The translations under genes and the position numbers were made by a program. Source: Haliea sp. E1-2-M8 (GTDB taxonomy: Bacteria; Pseudomonadota; Gammaproteobacteria; Pseudomonadales; Halieaceae). From it: DNA of 64,000 nt. The notes under the pieces were generated by a model, which did not search any database, had not been told where the DNA came from, and saw only the letters and a program-made list of their open reading frames with translations. Shown piece by piece: positions 43,318 to 52,930 of the stretch; within the stretch, counting starts at the first letter, position 1, and every line of letters starts with the position of its first letter. Location: positions 1 through 64,000 of the forward strand of contig NZ_JAUTDR010000016.1 in assembly GCF_030649675.1 (NCBI RefSeq), in the 5' to 3' direction.

Positions 43318-44864
43318 GTATTCGGGGCCGAGGTCTGGAAGCGGTCGCTCATTATAGCGGCAGGCTCCGGTGCTGGGTACTCGCCCCCCAGCGCCTGGTT
43401 CAGCGCCTGGCACAGGGTTCGCAGGATTTGCACGCGCGCGTAGCGCTTGTCGTTGCCTGCAACCAGGGTCCAGGGAGCGAAGCTGGTACTGGTGTGGGCA
43501 ACCATATCTTCCACCGCATGCGCGTAGTCGTTCCAGTGCTCCCGATTGTGCCAGTCGTCCTCGGTAATCTTGTACTGCTTGTGGGGTTTTTTCTGGCGAT
43601 CCTCGAACCGCCGCAACTGCTCCTCCGGGGTAATGTGCAGCCAGAATTTCACCACAATACAGCCGTGGGCGACCAGCTGGCCCTCGAACTGGTTGATTTC
43701 GTGGTAGGCCCGACGCCAGGCCTCCGGGGGCGCGAACCCTTCCACCCGCTCCACCAACACCCGACCGTACCAGGACCGGTCAAAGATGGTTGCCCGACCG
43801 TCCCGCTCCAGTTTGCGCCAGAAGCGCCACAGGTAGTGGTGCGCGCGCTCTTCATCGGTCGGCGCCGCATACTGTACGACCTGGTACAGGCGCGGGTCGA
43901 TGGCGGCGGTGACGCGGCGAATTGCAGAGCCTTTGCCGCCCGCGTCCCAACCTTCAAACACGGCAACCAGCGAACGGCGCTGGCGGTGAGCCAGCCAGGC
44001 CAGGTCCTGCAGGTGGCGCTGATACTGTTGCAACCGGGTCTTGTACTCGCCCTTGCCCAACTCCAGGTCGGTGGGCACCGCCGCAAGTATCGTGGGCTGG
44101 TCCTGCACACCGGGTTTGTCGCGGTGTTTTTTCTTCCGCGGCGCGGGTTTTTCCGCACGACTGGCGCGTTCCTGGAGAGCCCGCAGGATGAACTCGCCGC
44201 CGGTGATCTCCCGGTACAGGCGGTCCTCGGCCTCGATCAGGTGCCAGGGTGTGTGGCCGCTGTCGCTGCCGAGAACGATCTGCTCTGCCGTCGCCAGGGC
44301 GCGCGGATACTGGTCCCACCAGTGCCCGGCGTAGGCGTGTACCCGGGGGTTTTGCTGCAGTCTTGGCGCTTCCTCATTGAGCTGGCGGCGCTGGGTCTCG
44401 CGGGTGACGTGTAGCCACAGCTTGATCACCAGGGCGCCATCGTCGTACAGCATGCGTTCGAAGCCGTTGATTTCCTCCAGCTGTACCTGCAGGTCGCGCA
44501 TGCCCAGCTTGCCCTCGGTGGCATCGTGCAGGGGGCGGGTATACCAGGAGCCGAGAAAGATGCCGGTTATCCCTTTCGGCGGCAACTTGCGCCAGAAGCG
44601 CCAGAAGAAGGGGCGCTCCTCCTCCTCGTCGGAATGCATCCAGATGGCGCTGGTCTCGATGCGGCGCGGATCCATCCACTCATTGAGACGGTGGACCAGG
44701 GTGCCTTTACCAGCCCCGGGGAGGCCCGCGACCACAATGATCACGGGGTAGTCGCGCTCGGCCTGAGCGAACTGCGCCTGCAGCAATTCCTGGCGCAGTC
44801 TCAGCTCCCGTGCCTTGTAATCGCCCGGCGAGAGGAACTTGCCGGTCTCCAGCGCCTCAAACAT
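43314..44864 (-). CDS. pap: Polyphosphate:AMP phosphotransferase (PPK2 class II)
   Basis: A 516-residue tandem PPK2 protein forming ADP from AMP and polyphosphate. Each half has a Walker A-like loop: GLPGAGKGT (47-55) and GWDAGGKGS (306-314), with matching WRFWRKLPPKG, GSWYTRPL and WRFWRKLERDGRAT, DRSWYGRVLVERVEGF elements. The fused two-domain form is class II (PAP), whereas single-domain PPK2 makes ATP or GTP. The N-terminal half lacks the DRSWYGR form, as usual for PAP. A good AAGGAG is 11 bases ahead of the start. It heads an operon with the half asparaginase and putA. Confidence 0.93.
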   Translation of the reverse strand: MFEALETGKFLSPGDYKARELRLRQELLQAQFAQAERDYPVIIVVAGLPGAGKGTLVHRLNEWMDPRRIETSAIWMHSDEEEERPFFWRFWRKLPPKGITGIFLGSWYTRPLHDATEGKLGMRDLQVQLEEINGFERMLYDDGALVIKLWLHVTRETQRRQLNEEAPRLQQNPRVHAYAGHWWDQYPRALATAEQIVLGSDSGHTPWHLIEAEDRLYREITGGEFILRALQERASRAEKPAPRKKKHRDKPGVQDQPTILAAVPTDLELGKGEYKTRLQQYQRHLQDLAWLAHRQRRSLVAVFEGWDAGGKGSAIRRVTAAIDPRLYQVVQYAAPTDEERAHHYLWRFWRKLERDGRATIFDRSWYGRVLVERVEGFAPPEAWRRAYHEINQFEGQLVAHGCIVVKFWLHITPEEQLRRFEDRQKKPHKQYKITEDDWHNREHWNDYAHAVEDMVAHTSTSFAPWTLVAGNDKRYARVQILRTLCQALNQALGGEYPAPEPAAIMSDRFQTSAPNT

Positions 44865-44925
44865 GTTTATAGATGCTCCTTATACGAGCTGCTGCGATAG
44901 CGTAGGCTTGCGCGCCTCACCCCGT

Positions 44926-44931
44926 TATAAT
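44926..44931 (+). promoter_or_regulatory. Consensus -10 of methyltransferase gene
   Basis: TATAAT, a perfect -10 hexamer, lies 28 bases before the start of the methyltransferase gene in the 94-base gap to the divergent pap gene. The -35 region is weak (TAGGCT at 17-base spacing), so this may need an activator or be an extended -10-type promoter. Confidence 0.35.
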
Positions 44932-44958
44932 CATACGCACTTCAGGGAGATAGTCAGC

Positions 44959-45588
44959 ATGGGCTTTTATGAACGGCATATACTGCCGTACTGCATCAAC
45001 TGCGCCTGTGGCAGCAAGCCGATCATGCAGCAACGGCAGAAAATCGTGCCCAGGGCGCGGGGAACGGTGCTGGAAATCGGTATTGGCACCGGGCTCAACC
45101 TGCCGTTCTACGACCCGGCCCAGGTCGACCGTGTGATCGGCCTCGACCCCTCGGAGAAATCCTGGGAGCTGGCCGGCAAGCGGGCGGCGCACGTGGACTT
45201 CGAGGTGGAATTTATCGGTCTGCCCGGCGAAGAAATTCCGCTAGCTGACAGCAGCGTTGACACCGTCCTGGTGACATTCGCCCTGTGCACCATCCCCGAC
45301 CCTGTCGCCGCCCTCCAGGGCATGGCCCGGGTGCTGCGCAGCGGCGGCGAACTGCTGTTCTGTGAGCACGGCAGGGCGCCCGATGCGGACGTGGTGCGCT
45401 GGCAGGACCGCCTCAACGGTTTTTGGCGGACAATGGCTGGCGGCTGCAATCTGAACCGCGACATTCCCGCGCTGCTGACGGCCGGGGGCTTTGCGGCGGA
45501 GGTCGTGGAAACCATGTACCTGCCCGGCACCCCGCGCTTCGCGGGCTACAACTACTGGGGTCACGCGCACCTCGTCGACGGCCCCTGA
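44959..45588 (+). CDS. Class I SAM-dependent methyltransferase
   Basis: A 209-residue methyltransferase. Start ATG 44959 with AGGGAGA upstream. Motif I is VLEIGIGTGLNLPFYD (SAM-binding loop), with motif II-like acid region VIGLDPSEKS and later ADSSVDTVLVTFALCTIPDP and MARVLRSGGELLFCEHGR. These are features of UbiE/COQ5-like and phospholipid-type methyltransferases. The N-terminal cluster YCINCACGS contains cysteines that may bind a metal. It stands alone ahead of tamA and divergent from pap; substrate unknown. Confidence 0.88.
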   Translation: MGFYERHILPYCINCACGSKPIMQQRQKIVPRARGTVLEIGIGTGLNLPFYDPAQVDRVIGLDPSEKSWELAGKRAAHVDFEVEFIGLPGEEIPLADSSVDTVLVTFALCTIPDPVAALQGMARVLRSGGELLFCEHGRAPDADVVRWQDRLNGFWRTMAGGCNLNRDIPALLTAGGFAAEVVETMYLPGTPRFAGYNYWGHAHLVDGP

Positions 45589-45600
45589 CGGTCGCCCGGT

Positions 45601-47352
45601 ATGCAGCTCTTGCGCGCCTGGACCCTGCCACTGATATTACTGCTGGCCTCCGTTGAGGGCCATGCGGAACCGGTCCTCGAGTACCGGATCGAGGGTCTGA
45701 AGAGCGCTCAGCGGACCAATGTTGAAGCCTGGTTGGGGCCCGCGCCGGAGACCAGCGCGGCCAGAGCCAACTTCATGACCTCGGTGCGGGACCGGGTGGA
45801 GCGCAGCCTCCAGGCCCTTGGATACTACCGTGCCGATGTCGATCTCAGCGTCGACCGGGAGCGCGACCCCTGGCGCCTGCTGATCGAAGTCGACCTCGGT
45901 GAGCCCGTCACTGTCACTTCCCTGGACCTGCAGCTTGTTGGCGGGGCCGCATCCGATCCGGCCTTTGAGCGCCTGCTGGCCAACAAACCGCTGAACGAAG
46001 GCGATGTCCTGCACCACGGCCATTACGAATCCCTGCGCGATTCGCTGCTCAGTCTGGGCCAGCGGCGGGGCTACTTTGATGCGGAACTGGTGGTGCGGTC
46101 GGTGGAAGTGGAACCCGGAGCCGGCGAGGCGCGGGTCCGGCTGCACTACGCCAGCGGCGAGCGCTACCGCATCGGTGAACTGCGTCTGGACGAGGAGATC
46201 CTTACCCGGGAGCTGCTGGTAAAGCTGCAGAACTTCGAGCCGGGCGCGCCCTATGAACTGGGTACCCTGCAAAGCCTGCAGACGCAGTTGCAGCGCACCG
46301 GTTATTTTTCTGCCATCACCCTGCGGCCTGTCCTGGACGAGCGGGCGAACGGCGAAGTTCCCCTGGACCTGGAGCTGTTTCCGGCCAAGCGCCACACCAT
46401 TGACGTCGGTATCGGCTATAGCACGGACACCGAAGAGCGGGTATCCCTCACCTGGCGGACACCGAAGATCAACCGCCATGGTCACAGCCAGGAAACCCGC
46501 CTGGAGTACTCCGCGATCAATCCCAGCGGGCGCTTTATCTACAATATCCCCCTCACGCACCCGCTGAACGACGTCCTCCAGTTCGGGTTGCGGGTGGAGC
46601 AGAACGAGTTTGGTGACCTGGAGAGTCGCCAGCAAGAGGCGCTGGTGCGGCGGGAGCAGCGCTACGGCAACTGGATCCTGAGCTATCACCTGCGGCTGCT
46701 CAATGAACAGTGGGACGCCGGACCGGTGGACGGCAATGAGGACTATCTGCTCCCCGGTGTATCCATATCCCACAAGCGGCGCGAGGGCCCGCTGGTCAAT
46801 CCGACGTGGGGCTTCAGTCAGCTGTATTCGGTCGAGGCGACATCCAGCCAAATGGGTTCCAGCGTCGATATGACCCGGCTTTACGCCAACTGGATTTACG
46901 TCCTGCCCCTCGCCGAGCGCCACCGGATGGTGGCACGCGCCGAGGCTGGCGCCGCCCTGCTCGGCGATGGCCAGCGGGATGACCTGGCGCCGTCCCTGAG
47001 TTTCTTTGCCGGCGGCTCCCAGAGCCTCCGCGGCTTCGCCTATCAGTCCATCGGCAACGAAGTTGATTTGTCGCTGAGCGATGGCGAGGAGCGCGAATTC
47101 GTATTGGGCGGCAACCGTCTGGCGGTCGCCAGCCTGGAGTACCAGTACACGTTTCTCAAGGATTGGCGGGGTGCGTTGTTTGTCGACGCTGGCGACGCCT
47201 TCGACGAGGGCGAGTTCGAGGCCAACTATGCCGCCGGCGTTGGTGTCCACTACATGACCCCGGTAGGCGCCATCAAACTCGAAGTAGCGCGCAGCATCAG
47301 TGAGGATGAGCCAAGCTGGCGCCTGCATATAAACATAGGAGCTGAGTTTTGA
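45601..47352 (+). CDS. tamA: Autotransporter assembly factor TamA
   Basis: A 583-residue Omp85-family outer-membrane protein. A signal peptide covers about residues 1-22 (LPLILLLASVEGHA). Three POTRA domains follow to about residue 260 (GYYRADVDLSVDRERDP, GYFDAELVVRSVEVE, GYFSAITLRPVLDER). The C-terminal beta-barrel (about 265-583) has the family signature FFAGGSQSLRGFAYQSIG (barrel lid loop with the RGF tripeptide) and ends in NIGAEF with terminal Phe. TamA with TamB moves proteins and possibly phospholipids to the outer membrane. tamB starts at the stop codon. Confidence 0.94.
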   Translation: MQLLRAWTLPLILLLASVEGHAEPVLEYRIEGLKSAQRTNVEAWLGPAPETSAARANFMTSVRDRVERSLQALGYYRADVDLSVDRERDPWRLLIEVDLGEPVTVTSLDLQLVGGAASDPAFERLLANKPLNEGDVLHHGHYESLRDSLLSLGQRRGYFDAELVVRSVEVEPGAGEARVRLHYASGERYRIGELRLDEEILTRELLVKLQNFEPGAPYELGTLQSLQTQLQRTGYFSAITLRPVLDERANGEVPLDLELFPAKRHTIDVGIGYSTDTEERVSLTWRTPKINRHGHSQETRLEYSAINPSGRFIYNIPLTHPLNDVLQFGLRVEQNEFGDLESRQQEALVRREQRYGNWILSYHLRLLNEQWDAGPVDGNEDYLLPGVSISHKRREGPLVNPTWGFSQLYSVEATSSQMGSSVDMTRLYANWIYVLPLAERHRMVARAEAGAALLGDGQRDDLAPSLSFFAGGSQSLRGFAYQSIGNEVDLSLSDGEEREFVLGGNRLAVASLEYQYTFLKDWRGALFVDAGDAFDEGEFEANYAAGVGVHYMTPVGAIKLEVARSISEDEPSWRLHINIGAEF

Positions 47353-50300
47353 AGCGGCTGGCGCAGGGCATTGTGCTGTTGCTGGTGCTGCTGTTGGCAC
47401 TGCTGGCGGCAGCGCCGTTCACCGCCCCCGGCACCCGGCTGCTGCTGGCGCTGGTGCCGTCGTCGGTGCCCCTGCAGGTGGAGTACGAGAGTGGCCGTCT
47501 CGCCGGGGAACTGCGCCTGCGGCGGCTGGTGTTGGCCACGGAGGGCTTTGAACTCGAGTTGAAAGACCTGCACATGGAACTGGAGCGGGGCTGCCTGTGG
47601 CAGAGCCGTTTCTGTTTCACCCGGCTTGACTTGGGCAGCCTGGCCTTTGCGGTAGTTCCCGCCGAGGGGGAGGAGACCGACACGGCGCCGACTGCCAGCG
47701 AACCGCTGGAGCTGCCGGTCAGTGTAGTTGCACCTCGCGTACGGATTGCTGCATTGCAGGTGCGCTGGCCGGGTGGAAGTTGGGAGCAGCAGCAGGCGAG
47801 CCTGGCAGTGCAGGTGGATGAATCCGGTATTGTTCTGGATGAGGTGGCTGTCGCCGGCGGGCTGTTGACCCTGGAGGCCGACCCCGAGGTCGCCCCGAGC
47901 GCTACCCCAGAGCCGCTGCTGCTGCCGGAGATTGGCCTGCCCCTGCTGCTGGTGGTGGAAAGCCTCGAGCTGCAGGCTCCGCGTCTGCGCCTGGGCGAAA
48001 TCGAACATGGCCTGGAGCGGCTGGCCCTGGCCCTGAGCTGGCAGGGCACTGAGCTGACACTGGCCAGGCTCGAAGCCGATAGCGCCGAGTGGGGCTCCCT
48101 GAGCGCAGAGGGCGAACTGGATCTGGCCGGTGCCTGGCCAATGGGCCTGCAACTGGATGCCAGGCCAGCCAATGCCGTGCTGCCAGAAGCCCTGCAGGGT
48201 CGCTCCCTGCAGCTGGGGCTGAACGGACCGGCTGACGCCCTGGTCATTGCGCTAACGGTGCCGGGTGAGCCGGCCCTTGAACTCAGCGCAGACGCTAACC
48301 TGTTGGATCCGGCGCTGCCGTTCGCGGCCGAGGCGCGCATCCTGGGGCCAGCGGGCTTTGCCCTGGCGCAACTGCCCGGGTGGCCGCCGGAACTTGCCGA
48401 CGCCAGCCTGACCCTGCCACTTGTGGTGGCTGCGGAGGGCAATCTCCAGGCTCAGACAATAACCCTGCAGGCGGAACTGGTGGATGCCGGCTACCCCCTG
48501 CTGGCTGTGCGCCTGGCGGCTGCGCACAGTAACGGTAGCGTAGAGGTACAGGAACTGCGCATCACCGATGTGGCCGGTGAGGGCCGTGTGAACCTGGCGG
48601 GAACGCTGGCCTACGGCGACCCACTGCGCTGGCAGGCTACACTCGAATCGCCGGGCATGGTGCTGCCGGCACTGAACGATTACCTGTTCGGGACCCTGCA
48701 GGGCAGGCTGGCAACCACCGGAACCCTGGTGGACGGTCACTGGCAGGCAACTCTGGACGAGGTCGCGATCAGCGGCGAGATCAACGGCCTGCCCGCAACC
48801 CTGAGCGGGGATCTGGCGCTGGCCGCGGGCAGCTACATCACCGCCGGGGAACTGCTGGGCGAGGCCAACGGTGCTCGCCTGCGCCTGCATGGCGGCAGCG
48901 GAAGTGAGACTGACGCGGTGGTGGAACTGGCCATTGCGGATCTGGGGCGCTGGCAGCGGAGCAGTCGGGGCAGCGCGCAGCTGCGGGGCGAATGGCGTGC
49001 GGAGGATGCCAGGGTAGACCTGCAGGGCAGCCTCAGCGGCGTGCGCTGGGACAACAACCGGATCGACGAGGGTACACTTTCCGGCCAACTGGAACTGGGC
49101 GCGAGCGGGGTTCTCGATGCCGAATTGAGCCTGCAGCAGGTAACGGTGGTCGAGGTTTTCCTGGGCACGGTTGCGGCGCAGGTCACTGGCACCCGGGAGG
49201 AACCCAGGCTGGTGCTGTCCTCCGGCGGCAGGTTGGCGGGTGAACTGCAGCTTGCAGCGCGTCAGGAGGGCGACAGCTGGACAGTGCAGGTGAATACCGA
49301 CGGTGTCCAGACGCCCCTCGGGCCACTGACCCTGGAAACTCCGTTCACCGTGCGCTACGGACCCGACGGCAGCAGCATGGAGGCGCACTGCTGGCGGCTG
49401 CCCGAGAGCACCCTGTGCGCCTCGGAGTGGATCCTCGGGGCAAGCGGCGGCGGCACTGCGGCGCTGGACGGCGACCTCGCCCTGTTTGGCGCTCTGCTGC
49501 CCCAGCAATTGCAGGTGGCTGGCCCACTGACCGCCTCCGTACGCGCCGAGTGGCAGCCGGATTCCGCGCTGCGGGCAACGGCCCAGATCCTGAGCCCCGA
49601 GGGCACCATTACCCAATTTTATCCGGAGGGAGAATCCGCCACCCTGAGCTGGGATTCACTGACCGCGAATCTGGAACAGGGCGCGGACGGGTTGGTACTC
49701 GATGCCGCCATGCAGCGGGAGGGCGCCAGAGTCATATCCCTGGCAGTGCGGCTGCCTGGAGATCGCGCCGGGGCCCTGGAGGGCAGCCTGGACCTGGAGC
49801 AGCTGCAACTGGCGGCGCTGCGCCCCTTTCTGCCCCAGCTGTCGCGGCTGGAAGGCGAGGTCAGCGGCGCCCTGCGTCTCGCCGGTACCCAGGCGGAGCC
49901 CGAGGTCCTGGGTGAACTGAAATGGTCCGGGGGCGCGCTCGAGGCCCACGCCAACCCCACCGAATTACGCGCTGTGGAACTGACGGTGAATCTGTTCGGT
50001 GAGCGCGCGGAACTCGCGGGTACGGCCCGGCTCGGGGGCGGGGAACTGGCGATCAGCGGCGATGCCAGCCTGCGGCCCGAGTTTGCACTGAGCCTGGTTC
50101 TGCGGGGTGAGAACAATCGCCTGTTGTACCCGCCCAGCACCGAGGCCGTGGTAAGCCCGGACCTGCGCCTGCGGGCGACTGCCGATGGCGTCGTGGTCGG
50201 GGGCGAAGTGCTGGTGAAATCCGGCATCCTCGCCTATGAACAGTTACCCGCCGGCAGCGTTTCCCTGTCGCCCGATGTGGTGGAAGTGGACTACGCCGGC

Positions 50301-51035
50301 AACGTGGTTGCCCCGGAGAGCCCCTTCAACCTGGACGCGGAAGTCCGGGTACGGATCCGGGACAAGTTCCGGGTCCAGGGTCGCGACCTCAATGTCACCG
50401 TGGGCGGCGACCTGTCCCTGCAGCAGGTGTCCGGGCAGCCGCTGCAGGTATTCGGCAACCTGAATATCGTCGGCGGCGAATTCCGCGCCTACGGCCAGCG
50501 CCTGCTGGTGCGCCAGGGCCGGATTTCCTTTACCGGGTTGCCGGAAAATCCGGATCTCAACCTGCGCGCGGAGCGTGAGATTCCCGCCGATGAGGTACGC
50601 GCGGGGGTCATGGTCAGCGGTACCCTGGAGGAGCCCCGGATCACCCTGTACTCGGACCCGGCGCTGTCGCAGACCGAGACCCTGTCCTACCTGGTGCGCG
50701 GGCGCGGCATGGACAGCGGCGCGGGCGCGGACGGCACCGCGATGGCACTGTCGGTGGGTACCGGGCTGGTCAATCAGAGCGGGATCGTGGAGGGGCTCAA
50801 TAGCCTGCCCGGCCTGCGCAATGTGGAATTTGGTGCCGAGGGCTCGGAAGACGAGACTGCGGCCACAGTCAGCGGCTATATCGGTGAGCGCATTTACCTG
50901 TCATACGGCGTCGGCCTCTATGAACCGGTCAACACGCTAACCGCGCGCCTGTACCTGCAGGCACGCCTGTGGCTGGAAGTGGTGAGCCGCCTCGAGAGCT
51001 CGGTCGATCTTTACTACAGCTTCGATATCGACTGA
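47349..51035 (+). CDS. tamB: Translocation and assembly module TamB
   Basis: A 1228-residue periplasm-spanning bridging protein. It starts with TTG at 47349, overlapping the TamA TGA, and has an N-terminal inner-membrane anchor (IVLLLVLLLALLAAAPFTAP). The long middle is made of repetitive beta strands forming a hydrophobic groove (for example GSVEVQELRITDVAGEGRVN). The C-terminal DUF490/TamB domain (about 890-1228) has VSGQPLQVFGNLNIVGGEFR, RQGRISFTGLPENPDLNLRA, VSGTLEEPRITLYSDPALSQ and ends YYSFDID. Fixed partner of TamA. Confidence 0.94.
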   Translation: MKRLAQGIVLLLVLLLALLAAAPFTAPGTRLLLALVPSSVPLQVEYESGRLAGELRLRRLVLATEGFELELKDLHMELERGCLWQSRFCFTRLDLGSLAFAVVPAEGEETDTAPTASEPLELPVSVVAPRVRIAALQVRWPGGSWEQQQASLAVQVDESGIVLDEVAVAGGLLTLEADPEVAPSATPEPLLLPEIGLPLLLVVESLELQAPRLRLGEIEHGLERLALALSWQGTELTLARLEADSAEWGSLSAEGELDLAGAWPMGLQLDARPANAVLPEALQGRSLQLGLNGPADALVIALTVPGEPALELSADANLLDPALPFAAEARILGPAGFALAQLPGWPPELADASLTLPLVVAAEGNLQAQTITLQAELVDAGYPLLAVRLAAAHSNGSVEVQELRITDVAGEGRVNLAGTLAYGDPLRWQATLESPGMVLPALNDYLFGTLQGRLATTGTLVDGHWQATLDEVAISGEINGLPATLSGDLALAAGSYITAGELLGEANGARLRLHGGSGSETDAVVELAIADLGRWQRSSRGSAQLRGEWRAEDARVDLQGSLSGVRWDNNRIDEGTLSGQLELGASGVLDAELSLQQVTVVEVFLGTVAAQVTGTREEPRLVLSSGGRLAGELQLAARQEGDSWTVQVNTDGVQTPLGPLTLETPFTVRYGPDGSSMEAHCWRLPESTLCASEWILGASGGGTAALDGDLALFGALLPQQLQVAGPLTASVRAEWQPDSALRATAQILSPEGTITQFYPEGESATLSWDSLTANLEQGADGLVLDAAMQREGARVISLAVRLPGDRAGALEGSLDLEQLQLAALRPFLPQLSRLEGEVSGALRLAGTQAEPEVLGELKWSGGALEAHANPTELRAVELTVNLFGERAELAGTARLGGGELAISGDASLRPEFALSLVLRGENNRLLYPPSTEAVVSPDLRLRATADGVVVGGEVLVKSGILAYEQLPAGSVSLSPDVVEVDYAGNVVAPESPFNLDAEVRVRIRDKFRVQGRDLNVTVGGDLSLQQVSGQPLQVFGNLNIVGGEFRAYGQRLLVRQGRISFTGLPENPDLNLRAEREIPADEVRAGVMVSGTLEEPRITLYSDPALSQTETLSYLVRGRGMDSGAGADGTAMALSVGTGLVNQSGIVEGLNSLPGLRNVEFGAEGSEDETAATVSGYIGERIYLSYGVGLYEPVNTLTARLYLQARLWLEVVSRLESSVDLYYSFDID

Positions 51036-51049
51036 GCCCGCGGGCTCGC

Positions 51050-51688
51050 TCAGGTCTGTGGCAGTATGTGGAGCTCGACCCGGCGATTCCGGGCGCGGCC
51101 CTGTTCGCTGCTGTTGTCCGCGACGGGCTGATCGAAGGCCATCCCCTGCGACAGTATCCGCGAGCGGCTGACGTCCCGGGTGACCAGATAGTCGGCGACG
51201 CTGCCGGCGCGGCGCTCGGACAGTTGCTGATTGTGCTGGCGACTGCCGGTGTTGTCGGTGTGACCGGTCACCCGGAGGGTGGTCTCGCCGTACTTGGCAA
51301 GCACCTCGCCGACGGAGTTGAGCGTGGGATAGAAGTCGTCGCGGAGGTTGTAGGAGTCGGTCTGGAAAGTGATGCTGCCGGGCATGACCAGGCGGATGTT
51401 GTCGCCCTCGCGGACTACCTGGACGCCCGAGCCCTGCAGCTGCTCGCGCAGCTTGGCTTCCTGCACGTCCATGTAGGCACCGACGCCGGCACCGACCACC
51501 CCGCAGCCCAGCGCCGCATTGCGGGCGTGCTTGCTGGAATCCATGGAACCGACAATGCCGCAGACCGCCGCAGCGCCCGCTCCGTAGGCGGCGGCCTTGC
51601 TCGCCTGGCGCTCCCCGGTATAGGGATTGGTGGTGCAGGCGCCCAACAAAACGGTGGCGGCGGCAATGGATGCAATCTTCAAGCGCAT
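51050..51688 (-). CDS. OmpA-domain lipoprotein, YiaD-like
   Basis: A 212-residue outer-membrane lipoprotein. The lipobox is LLGAC with Cys18. A glycine-zipper segment follows (AAYGAGAAAVCGIVGS, CGVVGAGVGAYM), typical of YiaD. The OmpA-like peptidoglycan-binding domain (about 95-212) has SITFQTDSYNLRDDFYPTLN, VTGHTDNTGSRQHNQQLSER and SEQGRARNRRVELHIL. It should hold peptidoglycan near the outer membrane. It converges on tamB (14 bases between stops) and its own promoter lies in the 200-base gap upstream. Confidence 0.9.
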   Translation of the reverse strand: MRLKIASIAAATVLLGACTTNPYTGERQASKAAAYGAGAAAVCGIVGSMDSSKHARNAALGCGVVGAGVGAYMDVQEAKLREQLQGSGVQVVREGDNIRLVMPGSITFQTDSYNLRDDFYPTLNSVGEVLAKYGETTLRVTGHTDNTGSRQHNQQLSERRAGSVADYLVTRDVSRSRILSQGMAFDQPVADNSSEQGRARNRRVELHILPQT

Positions 51689-51889
51689 GTAAAGTCTCCT
51701 CGTCCGGATACTGCCCGGCAGCGTAACAGGTGTAAGTCAGGACCCATTCTCAGGGGTCAGGGGATGCATTGTACCCTAGAGTCTACAGTGGGCATGTTAA
51801 CTATTGTAAGCAAGGAGTAACGCCAGGCTCATGCCGATAAATTCCTTTTCAGTGTCCGGGGCGGGCCGGTGTGCCCGGGAGGCCTGCCT

Positions 51890-52930
51890 GTGGACCCTTT
51901 GACCCAGGGTGCCCTGGGCGCGGCCCTGCCGCAGGCCGCGGCCACGCGTCGCCAGGTGCTGGCGGCCGGCGCGCTCGGCTTCCTGTCCGGGATGGCGCCG
52001 GATCTCGACGTTCTCATCCGCTCGGCGGAAGACCCGCTGCTGTTCCTGGAATATCACCGCCAGTTCACCCATGCGCTGCTGTTTATCCCGGTCGGAGGGC
52101 TGCTTTGCGCGCTGCTGTTGCATCGCCTGATCGGGCGCCGGGCAGGGCTGGGGTTCGGGCGGACCTACCTGTTTTGCACCCTGGGCTATGCCACCCACGG
52201 CCTGCTGGACGCCTGTACCACCTATGGCACCCTGCTGCTGTGGCCGTTCAGCGACCAGCGCTTTGCCTGGAACACCATCTCCATCATCGACCCCCTGTTT
52301 ACCCTGCCGATCCTGGCGCTGATCATATTTGCCGCCGTGCGTCGCCGACCCGCCTGCGGCAGGGCGGCAGTGGTCTGGGGGCTGATTTACCTGGCCCTGG
52401 GCGCCTGGCAGCGGGACCGGGCCGAAGTGATGGGCGAGGCGCTGGCCGCCGAGCGCGGGCACTTGCCGCTGCGGCTGGAGGCCAAGCCCAGCTTTGCCAA
52501 TATCCTGGTGTGGAAGGTGGTGTACGAGACCGCGACTGACTTCCACGTTGACGCCGTGCGTAGCTGGCCCTACGCAGTGGTCTATCCCGGGAGTTCGGTT
52601 CCCCGGCTGGATACCGCCAGAGACCTGCCCTGGCTGGACCCGGCCTCGCAGCAGGCGCGTGATGTCGAACGGTTCGCCTGGTTCAGCAATGATTACGTGG
52701 CCAGCGACCCGCTGATTTCCGGGCGGGTGATCGATGTCCGCTATTCGCTGCTGCCCAACGAGATCGATTCCCTCTGGAGCATCCAGCTGACGCCGGAGGC
52801 GGGGCCGGAGGAGCACGTCAGCTACACCATGCACCGCAACCGCCGCGACGGGCAGTTGCAGACGCTGTGGCAGATGTTGCTGGGGCAACCCCTCTCAGGC
52901 GGCGGCGAGCACAGCGTCAGCGGCCTCTAG
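51890..52930 (+). CDS. YdjM/DUF457-type membrane hydrolase-like protein
   Basis: A 346-residue inner-membrane protein with several spans between about residues 25 and 175. The start is GTG 51890 (VDPLTQGALGAALPQ), chosen because GGAGG lies seven bases upstream. The metal-binding-like motifs of the family are present: HRQFTHALLFIPVGGLLCAL (HRxxTHs) and LGYATHGLLDACTTYGT (HxxLD). It belongs with YdjM, an SOS-induced inner-membrane protein, and is annotated as metal-dependent hydrolase. The soluble C-terminal half (about 180-346) has no known motif. Its last 36 bases overlap the convergent aminotransferase gene. Confidence 0.85.
   Translation: MDPLTQGALGAALPQAAATRRQVLAAGALGFLSGMAPDLDVLIRSAEDPLLFLEYHRQFTHALLFIPVGGLLCALLLHRLIGRRAGLGFGRTYLFCTLGYATHGLLDACTTYGTLLLWPFSDQRFAWNTISIIDPLFTLPILALIIFAAVRRRPACGRAAVVWGLIYLALGAWQRDRAEVMGEALAAERGHLPLRLEAKPSFANILVWKVVYETATDFHVDAVRSWPYAVVYPGSSVPRLDTARDLPWLDPASQQARDVERFAWFSNDYVASDPLISGRVIDVRYSLLPNEIDSLWSIQLTPEAGPEEHVSYTMHRNRRDGQLQTLWQMLLGQPLSGGGEHSVSGL

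Noticed and set aside
51740-51889. Possible short ORFs (ATG 51794 and ATG 51832) before the YdjM-like gene
   Set aside because: They encode 8 and 24 residues with no conserved content; they could be leader peptides but nothing supports this.
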